Below are positions 24,424-33,348 of a stretch of 64,000 nt of DNA, piece after piece; the first letter of the stretch is position 1, and every line of letters begins with the position of its first letter. The notes under the pieces were generated by a model that worked only from the letters and a program-made list of their open reading frames with translations, did not search any database and was not told where the DNA came from. Made by a program: the position numbers and the translations under genes. The stretch lies in contig NZ_KB913024.1 in the NCBI RefSeq assembly GCF_000384035.1, forward strand, positions 2,813,128 to 2,877,127. Direction: 5' to 3'. The stretch comes from Actinopolyspora mortivallis DSM 44261. GTDB taxonomy: Bacteria; Actinomycetota; Actinomycetes; Mycobacteriales; Pseudonocardiaceae.

Positions 24424-25119
24424 TCACTCGTCGAAGTTCCGTTCGACCAGTTCGGTGATGCGACGCAACGCGAGTTCGGCCTCCGGTCCCGTGGCCCGGA
24501 GCGAGATCCGGTCGCCCTTGCGGGCCCCCAGCCCCATGACACCGAGCACGCTCCGCGCGTCGGCGCTGTTCTGACCACAGGAGACCGTCACCGCCGCCTC
24601 GACCCCCGTCAGTGTCCGCGCCAGCAACGCGGCGGGACGAGCGTGCAGCCCCACCTCGTTGGCGAGCGTCAACTCGCACTCGGCCCGGTAGTCCTCCGGG
24701 GACAGTCCCTCGGCGGAGACCGCTTCCCCGCTCTCCGGTTCCTCGGCCCCCGTGGCTCGTTCGGCGGCCTCGACCACCGCCTCCAGCCCCTGCCCGCCCT
24801 GGGCCGCCACGGCGGCGGCCACGGCTCCCTCCACGAGAGGGGCCTCGGCCACCACGGCGGTGTTCGGGTCCGCCAGCGCCTCCACCGCCAGCTCCGCCGT
24901 CATCCGGGCGCTTCCCAGGTCGTAGAGCAGCACCACCCCGGATCCCGTGTCCGAGGCGGCCAGCGCCGCCGAGGTCGCCTCGAAGTCGGTGCCGGTCTCC
25001 CCTCCGGGAAGCCCGCCCGCCGCGTTGACCCGGACGTCCGGGGCCATCTGGCCCACCACCTCGACGACCCCCTCGGACAGGGCGGCACTGTGGGAAACGA
25101 CCACCAGACCGACCCGCAT
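24424..25119 (-). CDS. dhaM: Dihydroxyacetone kinase phosphotransfer subunit DhaM (EIIA-HPr)
   Basis: 231 residues. Passes phosphate from the PTS to DhaL-bound ADP. The N-terminal EIIA-Man-like domain has VVSHSAALSEGV (His about 10 is the phosphorylated residue) and LYDLGSARMTAELAVE. A Glu/Ala linker leads to an HPr domain with ANEVGLHARPAALLARTL. No enzyme I domain is present, unlike E. coli DhaM, so it must receive phosphate from a separate EI. ATG at 25119 overlaps the dhaL stop by one base (TGATG); a GTG one codon earlier is possible. Confidence 0.9.
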   Translation of the reverse strand: MRVGLVVVSHSAALSEGVVEVVGQMAPDVRVNAAGGLPGGETGTDFEATSAALAASDTGSGVVLLYDLGSARMTAELAVEALADPNTAVVAEAPLVEGAVAAAVAAQGGQGLEAVVEAAERATGAEEPESGEAVSAEGLSPEDYRAECELTLANEVGLHARPAALLARTLTGVEAAVTVSCGQNSADARSVLGVMGLGARKGDRISLRATGPEAELALRRITELVERNFDE

Positions 25120-25754
25120 CACTGCTCTCCTCCCGTCTCGGCGAAGGCGTGCAACAACAGGGCCACGCTGCGTGCCCCCGGATCGAGGTGACCGGCACCG
25201 CGCTCCCCCAGGTAGGAGGCCCGTCCCTTCCTCGCCACCAGCGGGATCGTCTCCCGCGCCCCGGAGTCGGCGGCCGTGGCCGCCGAGCGCAACACCCCGG
25301 TGGGACCCGCCCCCTCGTCCGCGGCCCGCTCGGCGGCCTCCACGGCGGCGGCGAGCGCGTCGACCATGGTCTTGTCTCCGCGTTCGGCCCTGCCCCGCGC
25401 CGTCACACCGTCCAGCGCGGCCCGCAGCAGCGCGGCCACGGCGGCACCGTCGAGTGTCTCCCGCTCACCGGCGGCGGTCGCCGCCCGCAGGAAGGCGGTG
25501 CCGAAGAGCGGCCCGGCGGCACCTCCCACCGAGGAGATCAGGCTCGTCGCCGTCGTCTTCAACACGGCCGCCGGAGTCTCCGGGCTGGCGAGCCGGAGCT
25601 GGGTGTCCACGGCCAGGAAGCCGCGCTCCATGTTCTCGCCGTGGTCACCGTCGCCGATGGCCCGGTCCAGTTCCACCAGCTCGTCCCGGCACTCGGAGAC
25701 CGCGCGGACGGCTCCGCGCATCGCCGCGATCACGTGCTGTCTCGTACAGACCAT
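25119..25754 (-). CDS. dhaL: Dihydroxyacetone kinase subunit DhaL
   Basis: About 211 residues. Holds ADP/ATP that is rephosphorylated by DhaM and phosphorylates dihydroxyacetone bound to DhaK. Nucleotide/Mg motif ELDRAIGDGDHGENMERGF with its Asp residues, then SSVGGAAGPLFGTAFL, RGDKTMVDAL and RKGRASYLGERGAGHLDPGA. ATG at 25754 gives the usual N-terminus; a GTG at 25799 overlapping the dhaK stop (GTGA) would add 15 residues and translational coupling. Confidence 0.9.
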   Translation of the reverse strand: MVCTRQHVIAAMRGAVRAVSECRDELVELDRAIGDGDHGENMERGFLAVDTQLRLASPETPAAVLKTTATSLISSVGGAAGPLFGTAFLRAATAAGERETLDGAAVAALLRAALDGVTARGRAERGDKTMVDALAAAVEAAERAADEGAGPTGVLRSAATAADSGARETIPLVARKGRASYLGERGAGHLDPGARSVALLLHAFAETGGEQ

Positions 25755-25795
25755 GGGCTTTGCCACCAATCCGATCGCCGCGCCAGTCGGAAGGG

Positions 25796-26791
25796 TCACC
25801 AGGTCAGCGCGGGAGTCCGCACCGGGTCGTCCCACAGGCGCGTGAGTTCCTCGTCCAGTTTGAGCAGGGTGAGACTCATCCCCCGCATCTCCAGACTCGT
25901 GACGTAGGGACCGACGAGTCGGCGCGTGACCCGGATCCCCCGCTCCGCGAGCATCCGTTCCGCGATCCCGTGGGCCAGGTACAGCTCGCTGAGCGGTGTG
26001 GCCCCCATCGAGTTGGTGAACAGCAGCACCTCGTCCCCGTCCCGGAAGGGAAGGTCCTCCAGCACGGGATCCAGCAGCCGTCGGACGATGCCGTCGGCGG
26101 ACTCCAGGCCGACCCGTTCCCGACCCGGCTCACCGTGGATGCCGATCCCGACCTCCATCTCCTCCTCGGCGAGGGTGAAGCTCGGTTCTCCGAGGTGCGG
26201 AACGGTCGGCGCGCTCAGTGCCACACCCATCGAACGCACGTTGTCCGCGACCCGCTGGGCCGTCGCGTGACAGTCGTCGAGACCATGACCGCGTTCGGCG
26301 GCGGCCCCGGCGATCTTCTCCAGCAGCACGGTTCCCCCGACCCCTCGGCGTCCCGCCGTGTCGGTCGAGTCCCGGACCGCCACGTCGTCCCGCACCACCA
26401 CGGTGCGCACCCCGACGTCCTCGGCCCGCACCAGCTCGGCCGCCGTCTCGAAGTTCAGCACGTCACCGGTGTAGTTCTTGACCACCAGCAGGGTTCCGGC
26501 TCCTCCGTCGGCCTCCCGCACGGCGGTCCGCACCGCGTCCGGGGTGGGAGAGGTGAACACCGGGCCGGGAACGGCCGCGTCCAACATCCCGGTGCCGACG
26601 AAACCGACGTGGAGCGGCTCGTGACCCGAACCCCCGCCGGAGACCAGGGCCACCTTGTCCCGTACCGGGGAGTCGGAGCGGGTCACGAAAGCCGGATCGG
26701 TCCGTACCCGCAGCAGGTCGGGGTGGGCGGCGGCCATTCCGCGCAGGGCGTCCACCACGACGTCGGCCGGATCGTTGATGATCTTCTTCAC
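25796..26791 (-). CDS. dhaK: Dihydroxyacetone kinase subunit DhaK
   Basis: 331 residues from GTG at 26791, preceded by AGGAGG. Binds dihydroxyacetone covalently through a His hemiaminal. Seen: VSGGGSGHEPLHVGFVG, VKNYTGDVLNFETA, and the substrate His in EVGIGIHGEPGRE (about 218). The open frame upstream is low-quality shadow. With dhaL and dhaM this forms a PTS-dependent kinase operon, so flux of dihydroxyacetone or glycerol into glycolysis depends on PTS state. An aldehyde dehydrogenase gene precedes it in the same direction. Confidence 0.93.
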   Translation of the reverse strand: MKKIINDPADVVVDALRGMAAAHPDLLRVRTDPAFVTRSDSPVRDKVALVSGGGSGHEPLHVGFVGTGMLDAAVPGPVFTSPTPDAVRTAVREADGGAGTLLVVKNYTGDVLNFETAAELVRAEDVGVRTVVVRDDVAVRDSTDTAGRRGVGGTVLLEKIAGAAAERGHGLDDCHATAQRVADNVRSMGVALSAPTVPHLGEPSFTLAEEEMEVGIGIHGEPGRERVGLESADGIVRRLLDPVLEDLPFRDGDEVLLFTNSMGATPLSELYLAHGIAERMLAERGIRVTRRLVGPYVTSLEMRGMSLTLLKLDEELTRLWDDPVRTPALTW

Positions 26792-27011
26792 GGATGACCT
26801 CCTCGACGGCGAGACCACGGCAGCCGAATCCGGCGGGAGCCGCTCCCGCACCGACACGGCGGTCCGCGCGGGGCTCACCGAAAGCATTCCAGGGCAAGCC
26901 CCCGCGCGAAACCGGCACGCCGGTCCTCCGCGGCCCGGATCCCGCCGAATCCACGCGGATGTTTCGAGGTGATCACCCGTGGGGCAGCACACCGACGGGG
27001 TGTGGCCCCGC

Positions 27012-28547
27012 TCAGCGGCGCCCCCGCAACAGCCGCATCAACGCCACGAGACGTCGCACGGTCCGGGGCGAACGGCCGAAGCTCATCGGATTGAGCGGCA
27101 TCCGGAACCGGGTACGCGTGACCGCCTGGGGCCTGCCGAACTCACGTAGCCCCTCGGCGCCGTGGATACGTCCGAAGCCGGAGTCACCCACCCCTCCGAA
27201 CGGCAGGGCCGGGACCGCGGCGAAGGAGATCACCGAGTTCACCGCCACCATCCCGCTGCGCATCCTGCGGGCGAGTTCCATCCCGCGTGCCCGGGAGAAC
27301 ACGGTTCCGCCCAGCCCGTACCTGCCGGCGTTGGCGCGGGCTATCCCCTCGTCGGCGGTACGCACCCTGTTGATCACGATCGTGGGACCGAAGGTCTCCT
27401 CGGTCACCGCCGGGGAGTCCTCGGGGACGTCGGTCAGCACCACGGGGTCGACGAAGGGCGGACGCACCGAGTCGGTGCCGCCGACGACGGCGGTGCCTCC
27501 CCGCCGGAGGGCGTCGGCGATGTGTTCGCGGATCACCTCGACCTGGGAACCCATCGTGATCGGCCCCAGGTCGGCCGTGGGCTGCCCACCGGGACGCAAC
27601 CGCTCCGCACGGTCGGCGACCAACCGGACGAACCTGTCGGCCACCGAGTCGACGACGTAGACCCGTTCCACACCGATGCAGGTCTGTCCCGCGTTGGAGG
27701 CCGCTCCCCACAGCGCCGCCTCGGCGGCGGCGTGCAGGTCGGCGTCCGAATCGACGATCAACGCGTCCTTGCCGCCGCACTCCACCAACACCGGGGTCAA
27801 CGACTCGGAACAGGCCGCCATGACCCGTTTGCCCGTCTCGGTGGAGCCGGTGAAGGCCACCTTGTCCACGTCGGCACGGCACAGCGCCGCCCCCGTGTCC
27901 CCGAATCCGGTGACCACCTGGAACAGGGGGTGTTCCGGAACCACCTCGGCGAAGGTCCGCCGCAGCCACTCCCCCACACCGGGGGTCAGCTCACTGGGCT
28001 TGAAGACCACCGCGTTGCCGGCGGCCAGGGCGTAGGCGATCGAGCCCATCGGGGTGAACGCCGGGTAGTTCCAGGGGCCGATGACCCCGACGACGCCGAA
28101 GGGACGGTACTCCACCGAAGCGGCCTGGTTGGCCATGAGCGTCCCGGAGGACACGCCGCGCCGACCGAGGACCTTGGCGGCGTTGGCCGCCGCCCAGTGG
28201 AGGTGGTCGACGACCAGCACCAGTTCCAGGCGGGCGTCGTCGAGCGGTTTCCCGGTCTCGGCCGAGACCAGTTCCGCCCCCTCCTCCAGGCGGGAGACCA
28301 ACACTCTGCGCCAGGCGTCCAGACGTCGCTTCCTGCCCGCGAAACCCAGCTCGTCCCACCACCGCTGTCCGGAGCGGGCCAGGCGCACCGCCTCCCGCAC
28401 GGCGGACTCGTCGTGGATCGGGTGAGTACCGACCACCTCCCCCGTCCTCGGGTCGAGCGAGTCGAAACTGCCCGTGGTCGGCGTCGCCTCCGACGGGACC
28501 GTCACGTCGACGGTCGTCTCGGCACCGCCACTGGCGGTCTGGGTCAT
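27012..28547 (-). CDS. Aldehyde dehydrogenase family protein
   Basis: 511 residues from ATG at 28547 with GGGGAGG upstream. Oxidises aldehydes with NAD(P). Rossmann segment FGVVGVIGPWNYPA and FTGSTETGKRVM, general-base Glu in VLVECGGKDA, catalytic Cys in NAGQTCIGVERVYV. The C-terminus adds a hydrophobic/basic tail (RTVRRLVALMRLLRGRR) that could hold it to the membrane, as in fatty-aldehyde and succinate-semialdehyde-like groups. The tail and PFGGVGDSGFG pattern fit the actinobacterial succinate-semialdehyde/fatty aldehyde group; substrate not assigned. Leftward, upstream of dhaK by 220 bases. Confidence 0.88.
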   Translation of the reverse strand: MTQTASGGAETTVDVTVPSEATPTTGSFDSLDPRTGEVVGTHPIHDESAVREAVRLARSGQRWWDELGFAGRKRRLDAWRRVLVSRLEEGAELVSAETGKPLDDARLELVLVVDHLHWAAANAAKVLGRRGVSSGTLMANQAASVEYRPFGVVGVIGPWNYPAFTPMGSIAYALAAGNAVVFKPSELTPGVGEWLRRTFAEVVPEHPLFQVVTGFGDTGAALCRADVDKVAFTGSTETGKRVMAACSESLTPVLVECGGKDALIVDSDADLHAAAEAALWGAASNAGQTCIGVERVYVVDSVADRFVRLVADRAERLRPGGQPTADLGPITMGSQVEVIREHIADALRRGGTAVVGGTDSVRPPFVDPVVLTDVPEDSPAVTEETFGPTIVINRVRTADEGIARANAGRYGLGGTVFSRARGMELARRMRSGMVAVNSVISFAAVPALPFGGVGDSGFGRIHGAEGLREFGRPQAVTRTRFRMPLNPMSFGRSPRTVRRLVALMRLLRGRR

Positions 28548-28761
28548 GCTGGCCTCCCCGGATGCTGGTTCACCGGTCGTGATCCCACCGGCACGCGGCC
28601 GGCGGGCGCTGCCGCGTGCCGACACTGTCGACCCGCGCGTGGTACACACACAGGTCCCACGGAGGTCAACGAGTCACCGGTCGCACGGTTGCGCCCGGCC
28701 GGGAACCGGTCTTTTTCCCACCTCGTCCCGCTCCGGTGGCAGACGGTACTCCCCACCGGGC

Positions 28762-29028
28762 TCAGGTTTCCGGTGTCCCGGTCTCGGTGGGCACCACGAT
28801 CGGACGGAGCCTGGCCCAGGCCGTGAACGCCGCGGAGAACACGAGCATGCCCACACCGCTCCACAGGTTGATGTTGATCCCGGCCGCGCGGTCGATCTCC
28901 TCCGCGCTGGTCCCGAACAGCCCCATCAGCGTGCAGACCACGCCGTAGAGCACGAACAGGGCCGCGATGACCAGGCGAACGTCGAACGCCGCCGCACGTC
29001 GCCCCCTGGTGTCCTTGTCTTCGCTCAT
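28762..29028 (-). CDS. Small membrane protein paired with the symporter
   Basis: 88 residues with two membrane helices (VRLVIAALFVLYGVVCTLMG and NLWSGVGMLVFSAAFTAWA), charged ends. ATG at 29028 lies 29 bases after the symporter stop, same direction, so it is co-transcribed. Actinobacterial SSS transporters often have such a small partner, whose role (assembly or stability) is not established. Confidence 0.75.
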   Translation of the reverse strand: MSEDKDTRGRRAAAFDVRLVIAALFVLYGVVCTLMGLFGTSAEEIDRAAGININLWSGVGMLVFSAAFTAWARLRPIVVPTETGTPET

Positions 29029-29057
29029 GACTGCCTCCCGGGTGCAGTGAACACGGG

Positions 29058-30737
29058 TCATCCGAACACGATGTTGAGCAGCACGACCATCACCAGCACG
29101 ATTCCCGCGAGCACGCCGGGCCTGCGGTACCAGCCCGCGTCCTCACCCGTGGTGGAGGCGGTGCGGTCCTCCTTCGGGGTCAGCCCGTAGACGAGTCCGA
29201 CCAGCTCGGCGGCCGGTTTGGGGCGGGTGACCGTGCTGACGGCGACGCTGACCACGATGTCGACCACGAACGCCGCACCGGCTCCGAGGAAGCTGGCTCC
29301 CTGGCCGGGCAGTTCGAGCACACCGCTCTCGGCGAGCCCGAACACGGTCAACGAGGCTCCCGTGCCGGTCACGAGACCGAGCCATCCCGCCGTGGGGGTC
29401 ATGCGCTTCCAGAACATGCCCAGGATGAAGGTCGCGAACAGCGGGGCGTTGAACAGCGAGAACAACTGTTGCAGATAGTCCATCAGGTTCGAGTACCCCG
29501 AGGCGATGAAGGCCGTGCCCACGGCGGCCGCCGTCGCCCCGACGGTCACCCACCGCCCCATCCGCAGGTAGTAGCCGTCCGAACGTCCGGGGACCACATA
29601 GGACTGCCAGATGTCGTAGGTGAACACGGTGTTGAACGAGCTCAGGTTGGCCGCCATCCCGGCCATGAAGGAGGCCAGCAGACCGGCGAGGGCGATCCCC
29701 AGCATCCCGTTCGGCAGCAGGTCCCGCATCAACAACAGCAGTGCGTCGTTGTAGTCCACCTCGCCCGCATCCCGCTGTTTGAACACCATCATCTCCTGTA
29801 CCGAGACGGCGGCGATCATGCCGGGGACGACGACCAGGAACGGGATCAGCATCTTCGGGAAGGCGCCGATGATCGGTGTCCGTTGGGCCGCCGACATGCT
29901 CTTGGAGGCCATGGCGCGTTGGACCTCCACGAAGTTGGTGGTCCAGTAGCCGAAGGCGAGTACGAAGCCGAGGCCGAACACGATTCCCAGTACGGACAGG
30001 AAGTTGCTGCCGAAACCGGTGAGTTCGTTGCCGGGCCAGGCCGAGAGCTCGTTGGCTCCGGACTGGGTGGTGACCTTGTCCACCAGACCGTTCCAGCCGC
30101 CGACCTTGGCCAGGCCCACCACGGTCAGCGGCAGCAGGGCGGCCACGATGACGAAGAACTGCAACACCTCGTTGTAGATGGCCGCCGAGAGCCCGCCGAG
30201 TCCCGTGTAACTGAGCACGATCACCGCGGCGACGAGGACCGAGACCCACAGTGGCCAGCCGAGCAACACGTTGACGATGCTGGCCAGCAGGAAGAGGTTG
30301 ACTCCGGCGATCAGCAGCTGCGCGGCCGCGAAACTGAGGGCGTTGACCAGGTGTGCCGGTTTGCCGAACCGGCGCAGCATGAACTCGGGGACGCTGCGCA
30401 CCTTGGAACCGTAGTAGAACGGCATCATCACCACGCCGAGGAACAGCATCGCCGGAACGGCGCCGACCCAGAAGTAGTGCATGGTCGGCATCCCGTACTG
30501 GGCTCCGTTGGCGGACATCCCGATGATCTCGATCGCCCCCAGGTTGGCGGCGATGAACGCCAAGCCGGTCACCCAGGCGGGCAGCGAACGTCCCGACAGG
30601 AAGAAGTCCAGGCTGGTCGAGACGGCGCGGCGCGCCAGGTAGCCGATGCCGAGCACGAACACGAAGTAGAGCGCGAGCAGCAGGTAGTCGACCGGTCCCG
30701 CGTCCAGTCGCAGCTGCTCCTGGGCTAACGCATACAC
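29058..30737 (-). CDS. Sodium/solute symporter (SSS family)
   Basis: 559 residues, about 13-14 membrane helices. Sodium-coupled uptake, LeuT fold. Recognisable: VDYLLLALYFVFVLGIGYLA, SLDFFLSGRSLPAWVTGLAF, GVNLFLLASIVNVLLGWPL, VLSYTGLGGLSAAIYNEVLQ and WTTNFVEVQRAMASKSMSAAQ, which are close to SGLT-type sugar or similar transporters. Substrate not assignable, but proximity to DhaKLM and an aldehyde dehydrogenase makes a small polyol or sugar plausible. GTG at 30737 has GGAGG seven or so bases upstream. The preceding 370-base region is AT-richer and carries the promoter. Confidence 0.88.
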   Translation of the reverse strand: MYALAQEQLRLDAGPVDYLLLALYFVFVLGIGYLARRAVSTSLDFFLSGRSLPAWVTGLAFIAANLGAIEIIGMSANGAQYGMPTMHYFWVGAVPAMLFLGVVMMPFYYGSKVRSVPEFMLRRFGKPAHLVNALSFAAAQLLIAGVNLFLLASIVNVLLGWPLWVSVLVAAVIVLSYTGLGGLSAAIYNEVLQFFVIVAALLPLTVVGLAKVGGWNGLVDKVTTQSGANELSAWPGNELTGFGSNFLSVLGIVFGLGFVLAFGYWTTNFVEVQRAMASKSMSAAQRTPIIGAFPKMLIPFLVVVPGMIAAVSVQEMMVFKQRDAGEVDYNDALLLLMRDLLPNGMLGIALAGLLASFMAGMAANLSSFNTVFTYDIWQSYVVPGRSDGYYLRMGRWVTVGATAAAVGTAFIASGYSNLMDYLQQLFSLFNAPLFATFILGMFWKRMTPTAGWLGLVTGTGASLTVFGLAESGVLELPGQGASFLGAGAAFVVDIVVSVAVSTVTRPKPAAELVGLVYGLTPKEDRTASTTGEDAGWYRRPGVLAGIVLVMVVLLNIVFG

Positions 30738-31108
30738 CTCGCCTCCACCTCCAAAGCAAACAATTTCAAACGATAATCACCAGCTACAAAAGCAGGCGAA
30801 CAATACCGCACAGTGGGACGAGTCACACAGTGGCGATATCAATTCGTTGAACTCACGGGTGGGAGCGATTCAGCGCCCTCGCCGCTCCCCGGGATCCCCT
30901 CGGCACCGGAGAGGCCCGCCTGCCGCCGGAATCTCCGCACTCCCTCTCCACGGCACGACACGGCCAGTAACGAAGGCGCCCCGCCGCAACCGCTGAACGA
31001 GCCCCGTTCGGTGCGATCTCTTCACCTGAAAGGTGCAGCGATTGGCTCACTTCTATCGCCGGGCCGATCAACACGCTTAGCATTCGAACGAACACGGGAG
31101 GTGATCAC
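30738..31108. promoter_or_regulatory. Divergent promoter region, symporter and small-protein cluster
   Basis: About 370 bases without a gene. The part next to the symporter is unusually A-rich (AAGCAAACAATTTCAAACGA near 30750). A direct repeat CACAGTGG occurs near 30811 and 30827, and CACCTGAAAGGTG (31023-31035) is a small palindrome. These are candidate regulator sites; no promoter elements could be fixed. Confidence 0.4.
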
Positions 31109-31219
31109 ATGGACGTGGCGGAAATACTGGCACTGCTCGCGGCGAGCCTGTTCGTGGGGCCGTGGCTGCTGGCGCGCAGACTCGCGAACCCGAACCGCGG
31201 AAACGTGTCCCGTGGCTGA
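31109..31219 (+). CDS. 36-residue membrane peptide
   Basis: ATG at 31109 with GGGAGGTG upstream (31096-31103); reads MDVAEILALLAASLFVGPWL, then a basic tail (LARRLANPNRGNVSRG). One membrane helix with a positive C-terminus. It heads a rightward run of three very small genes, two of them members of the recurring module. Too short for a family call, but ribosome site, composition and context all fit a real gene. Confidence 0.55.
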   Translation: MDVAEILALLAASLFVGPWLLARRLANPNRGNVSRG

Positions 31220-31305
31220 GGCCGTCGACCGCCGCCCCCGACCGGCCGGAACACACGGCGGCACCTCCCATCGGTAACCACGGTTCGAAAGCAGGAGAAA
31301 AGCCC

Positions 31306-31545
31306 GTGAACGGACGGAATTCCCGACTGGCCGTGCTGCTGCTCCGGTGCCAGTGGATGCTGGAGGAAGCCGCCTACGAACTCGGATCCGACCGACTGTC
31401 CACATCCGAACGTGGCGAGCTGGCCACGGCCCTGACCGAACTGGCGCGGGCTCTGCACGAACCCGACGGGACACGGCAGTCACAGGAGGACTCCACCCAC
31501 ACCGAGGGTGAACGCGACCGCATCAGGGAGGGAGTGCACGCGTGA
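31306..31545 (+). CDS. Small helical protein (module copy 2, first gene)
   Basis: 79 residues from GTG at 31306 with AGGAG upstream. Helical segments LAVLLLRCQWMLEEAAYELG and SERGELATALTELARALHE, then a charged tail. It shows the same layout as the protein coded at 11692 (QWVMEQVAYDI...FERIAERLRAYA). The stop overlaps the next start by 4 bases (GTGA), so the two are coupled as in the other copy. Unknown function. Confidence 0.62.
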   Translation: MNGRNSRLAVLLLRCQWMLEEAAYELGSDRLSTSERGELATALTELARALHEPDGTRQSQEDSTHTEGERDRIREGVHA

Positions 31546-31808
31546 CCGCTCCACCGCTTCCCCGCACGACTCCATCGCGCAGGCCGTCCCCCAGGTCGGG
31601 CAACTACCTGCTCGCCTTCAGCGGCGAGCTCGGAAGGCCCCTCGGCAGCGACAGCGGCACGGGTCTCGCCGCGACGGCGGCCACCTGGCGAAGCCCCGAC
31701 CTGGCCCTGCTCACCCGCGTGTTGGAGGGGCTGCGCAGAAGCAGGGACTCCCACTGCCGCGCGGAGAACCGCTCCGGCCCTCGTCCCCGAGGACGCGGCA
31801 GTCGCTGA
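31542..31808 (+). CDS. Small protein with SPD-x-ALL-x-RVL-xx-LR motif (module copy 2, second gene)
   Basis: 88 residues. Pro/Arg/Ser-rich start, SGNYLLAFSGELGRPL in the middle, then WRSPDLALLTRVLEGLRRSR and a basic tail that is longer than in the copies at 11478 and 63916. The motif is the shared element of the three copies. Unknown function; the coupled small partner suggests they act together. Confidence 0.6.
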   Translation: MTAPPLPRTTPSRRPSPRSGNYLLAFSGELGRPLGSDSGTGLAATAATWRSPDLALLTRVLEGLRRSRDSHCRAENRSGPRPRGRGSR

Positions 31809-31881
31809 ACCACGTCCCCCGAGGACCCCGGGAACCGGCGGGGACCGACCGGGAGGTTCCGGCACCGGGCCGAGGAGCGGT

Positions 31882-32541
31882 TCAGAACAGCCGGTACTCG
31901 TCCGGATCGATACCGCGCAGCTGCTCGTAGTCCAGGGTCACGCAACGGATCCCGCGGTCCTCGGCCAGGGTACGTGCCTGTTGTTTGATCTGTTGGGCGG
32001 CGAACACCCCGCTCACCGGGGCCAACAGCGGGTCACGGTTGAGCAGGTCGAGATAGCGGGTCAGCTGCTCGACACCGTCGATCTCGCCACGACGTTTGAT
32101 CTCGACCGCGACGTTGGCTCCGTCGGCGTCCCGACACATCAGGTCCACCGGCCCGATCGGAGTCGGATACTCCCGACGCACCAGTGTCCACCCTTCACCC
32201 AGAGTGGTGACGTGTTCGGCCAGCAGCTGTTGCAGATGCGACTCCACGCCGTCCTTGACCAGCCCGGGCTCCGGCCCCAACTCGTAGTGGGAGTCGTGCA
32301 CGATCTCCTTGAGGGAGATGATCAGTTTCTCCCCCGACTTGTTCTGCACCGTCCACACGTCGGAGTCCTCTATCAACCAGCAGGGCGGGCTCATCCAGTT
32401 CAACGGCTTGTACGCCCTGTCGTCGGAGTGCACCGAGACCGAACCGTCGGCCTTGATCAACAAAAGCCTGGTGGCCAGCGGCAGATGGGCGTTCAGCCTG
32501 CCGACGTAGTCGACCTTGCAGGTAGCGATTACGAGACGCAC
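31882..32541 (-). CDS. nucS: Endonuclease NucS (mismatch-specific, EndoMS family)
   Basis: 219 residues. Cleaves mismatched DNA and carries out non-canonical mismatch repair in actinobacteria, which lack MutS/MutL. N-terminal DNA-binding domain ([20 protein letters not shown]), then the PD-(D/E)XK-like nuclease: [20 protein letters not shown] with the catalytic Asp, Glu and Lys, [12 protein letters not shown], and C-terminal [10 protein letters not shown], which includes the clamp-interacting end of the family. GTG at 32541 gives mycobacterial length (223); the upstream open frame is shadow. Orthologue Rv1321 lies in the same syntenic block. Confidence 0.95.
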   Translation of the reverse strand: MRLVIATCKVDYVGRLNAHLPLATRLLLIKADGSVSVHSDDRAYKPLNWMSPPCWLIEDSDVWTVQNKSGEKLIISLKEIVHDSHYELGPEPGLVKDGVESHLQQLLAEHVTTLGEGWTLVRREYPTPIGPVDLMCRDADGANVAVEIKRRGEIDGVEQLTRYLDLLNRDPLLAPVSGVFAAQQIKQQARTLAEDRGIRCVTLDYEQLRGIDPDEYRLF

Positions 32542-32728
32542 CCGACAGAGCGTAAACGCACCTCCCACCGATATCGACAACCGCCTGCCGGAAGTGTCGC
32601 GCCCCGACCACTGGGACACCGGCCGCCCCGGCCACGCTCACCGGAACCGTCCCCGGGGGTATACCCTGCCGTTCCGGCACCGCCGCCCACAGCCCCACAC
32701 CACCCCGTCCGAAAGAAACCGAACCACC

Positions 32729-33295
32729 ATGGAAACGATCGACAGCCGAGAGGTCTACCGGAACCCCTGGATGACGCTCCGGGAGGACGCGATCCGCCGA
32801 GGCGACGGGTCGGACGGGGTCTACGCGGTGGTGGACAAACCGGACTACGCGCTGATCATCCCCGTGGACGAGGCCGACGGTCTCCCGCGCAACCAACGGA
32901 TCCGACTCGTGGAGCAGTACCGATACCCGCTGGGTATGCGACGTTGGGAGTTTCCCCAGGGCACCGCTCCCGACGGGGAGACGACGGACCCGCTGGAGCT
33001 GGCCGGCCGGGAGCTCCGGGAGGAGACCGGACTGCGTGCCGCGCGGATGACCGAGCTGGGCGTGCTCGACGTGGCCGCGGGGCTGTCCAGCCAACGGGGA
33101 CGTGCTTTCCTCGCCACCGGACTCACCTCCGGCCCCCCCGAACGGGAGCCCGAGGAACAGGACATGCGCTCGGCCTGGTTCGACCGTGTCGACGTCGAGG
33201 GCATGATCGAACGCGGCGAGATGACCGACGCGCAGTCCCTCGCCGCCTACACGTTGCTACTGGTGCACGAGCGCCGTGGCGGACGGACGGACTGA
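32729..33295 (+). CDS. NUDIX hydrolase (ADP-ribose pyrophosphatase-like)
   Basis: 188 residues from ATG at 32729. Hydrolyses a nucleoside diphosphate linked to another group. NUDIX box in GTAPDGETTDPLELAGRELR followed by EETGL, with a family-typical E-F-PQG segment just before (RRWEFPQG). The layout and AAGLSSQRGRAFLAT suit the ADP-sugar pyrophosphatase branch, but the substrate is not provable. Divergent from nucS, with about 190 bases between the start codons. Confidence 0.87.
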   Translation: METIDSREVYRNPWMTLREDAIRRGDGSDGVYAVVDKPDYALIIPVDEADGLPRNQRIRLVEQYRYPLGMRRWEFPQGTAPDGETTDPLELAGRELREETGLRAARMTELGVLDVAAGLSSQRGRAFLATGLTSGPPEREPEEQDMRSAWFDRVDVEGMIERGEMTDAQSLAAYTLLLVHERRGGRTD

Positions 33296-33348
33296 CCCCG
33301 GCCGGAGCCCCGCCCGCCCCCTCGGAAACGAGCACCTCGACGACCTCG

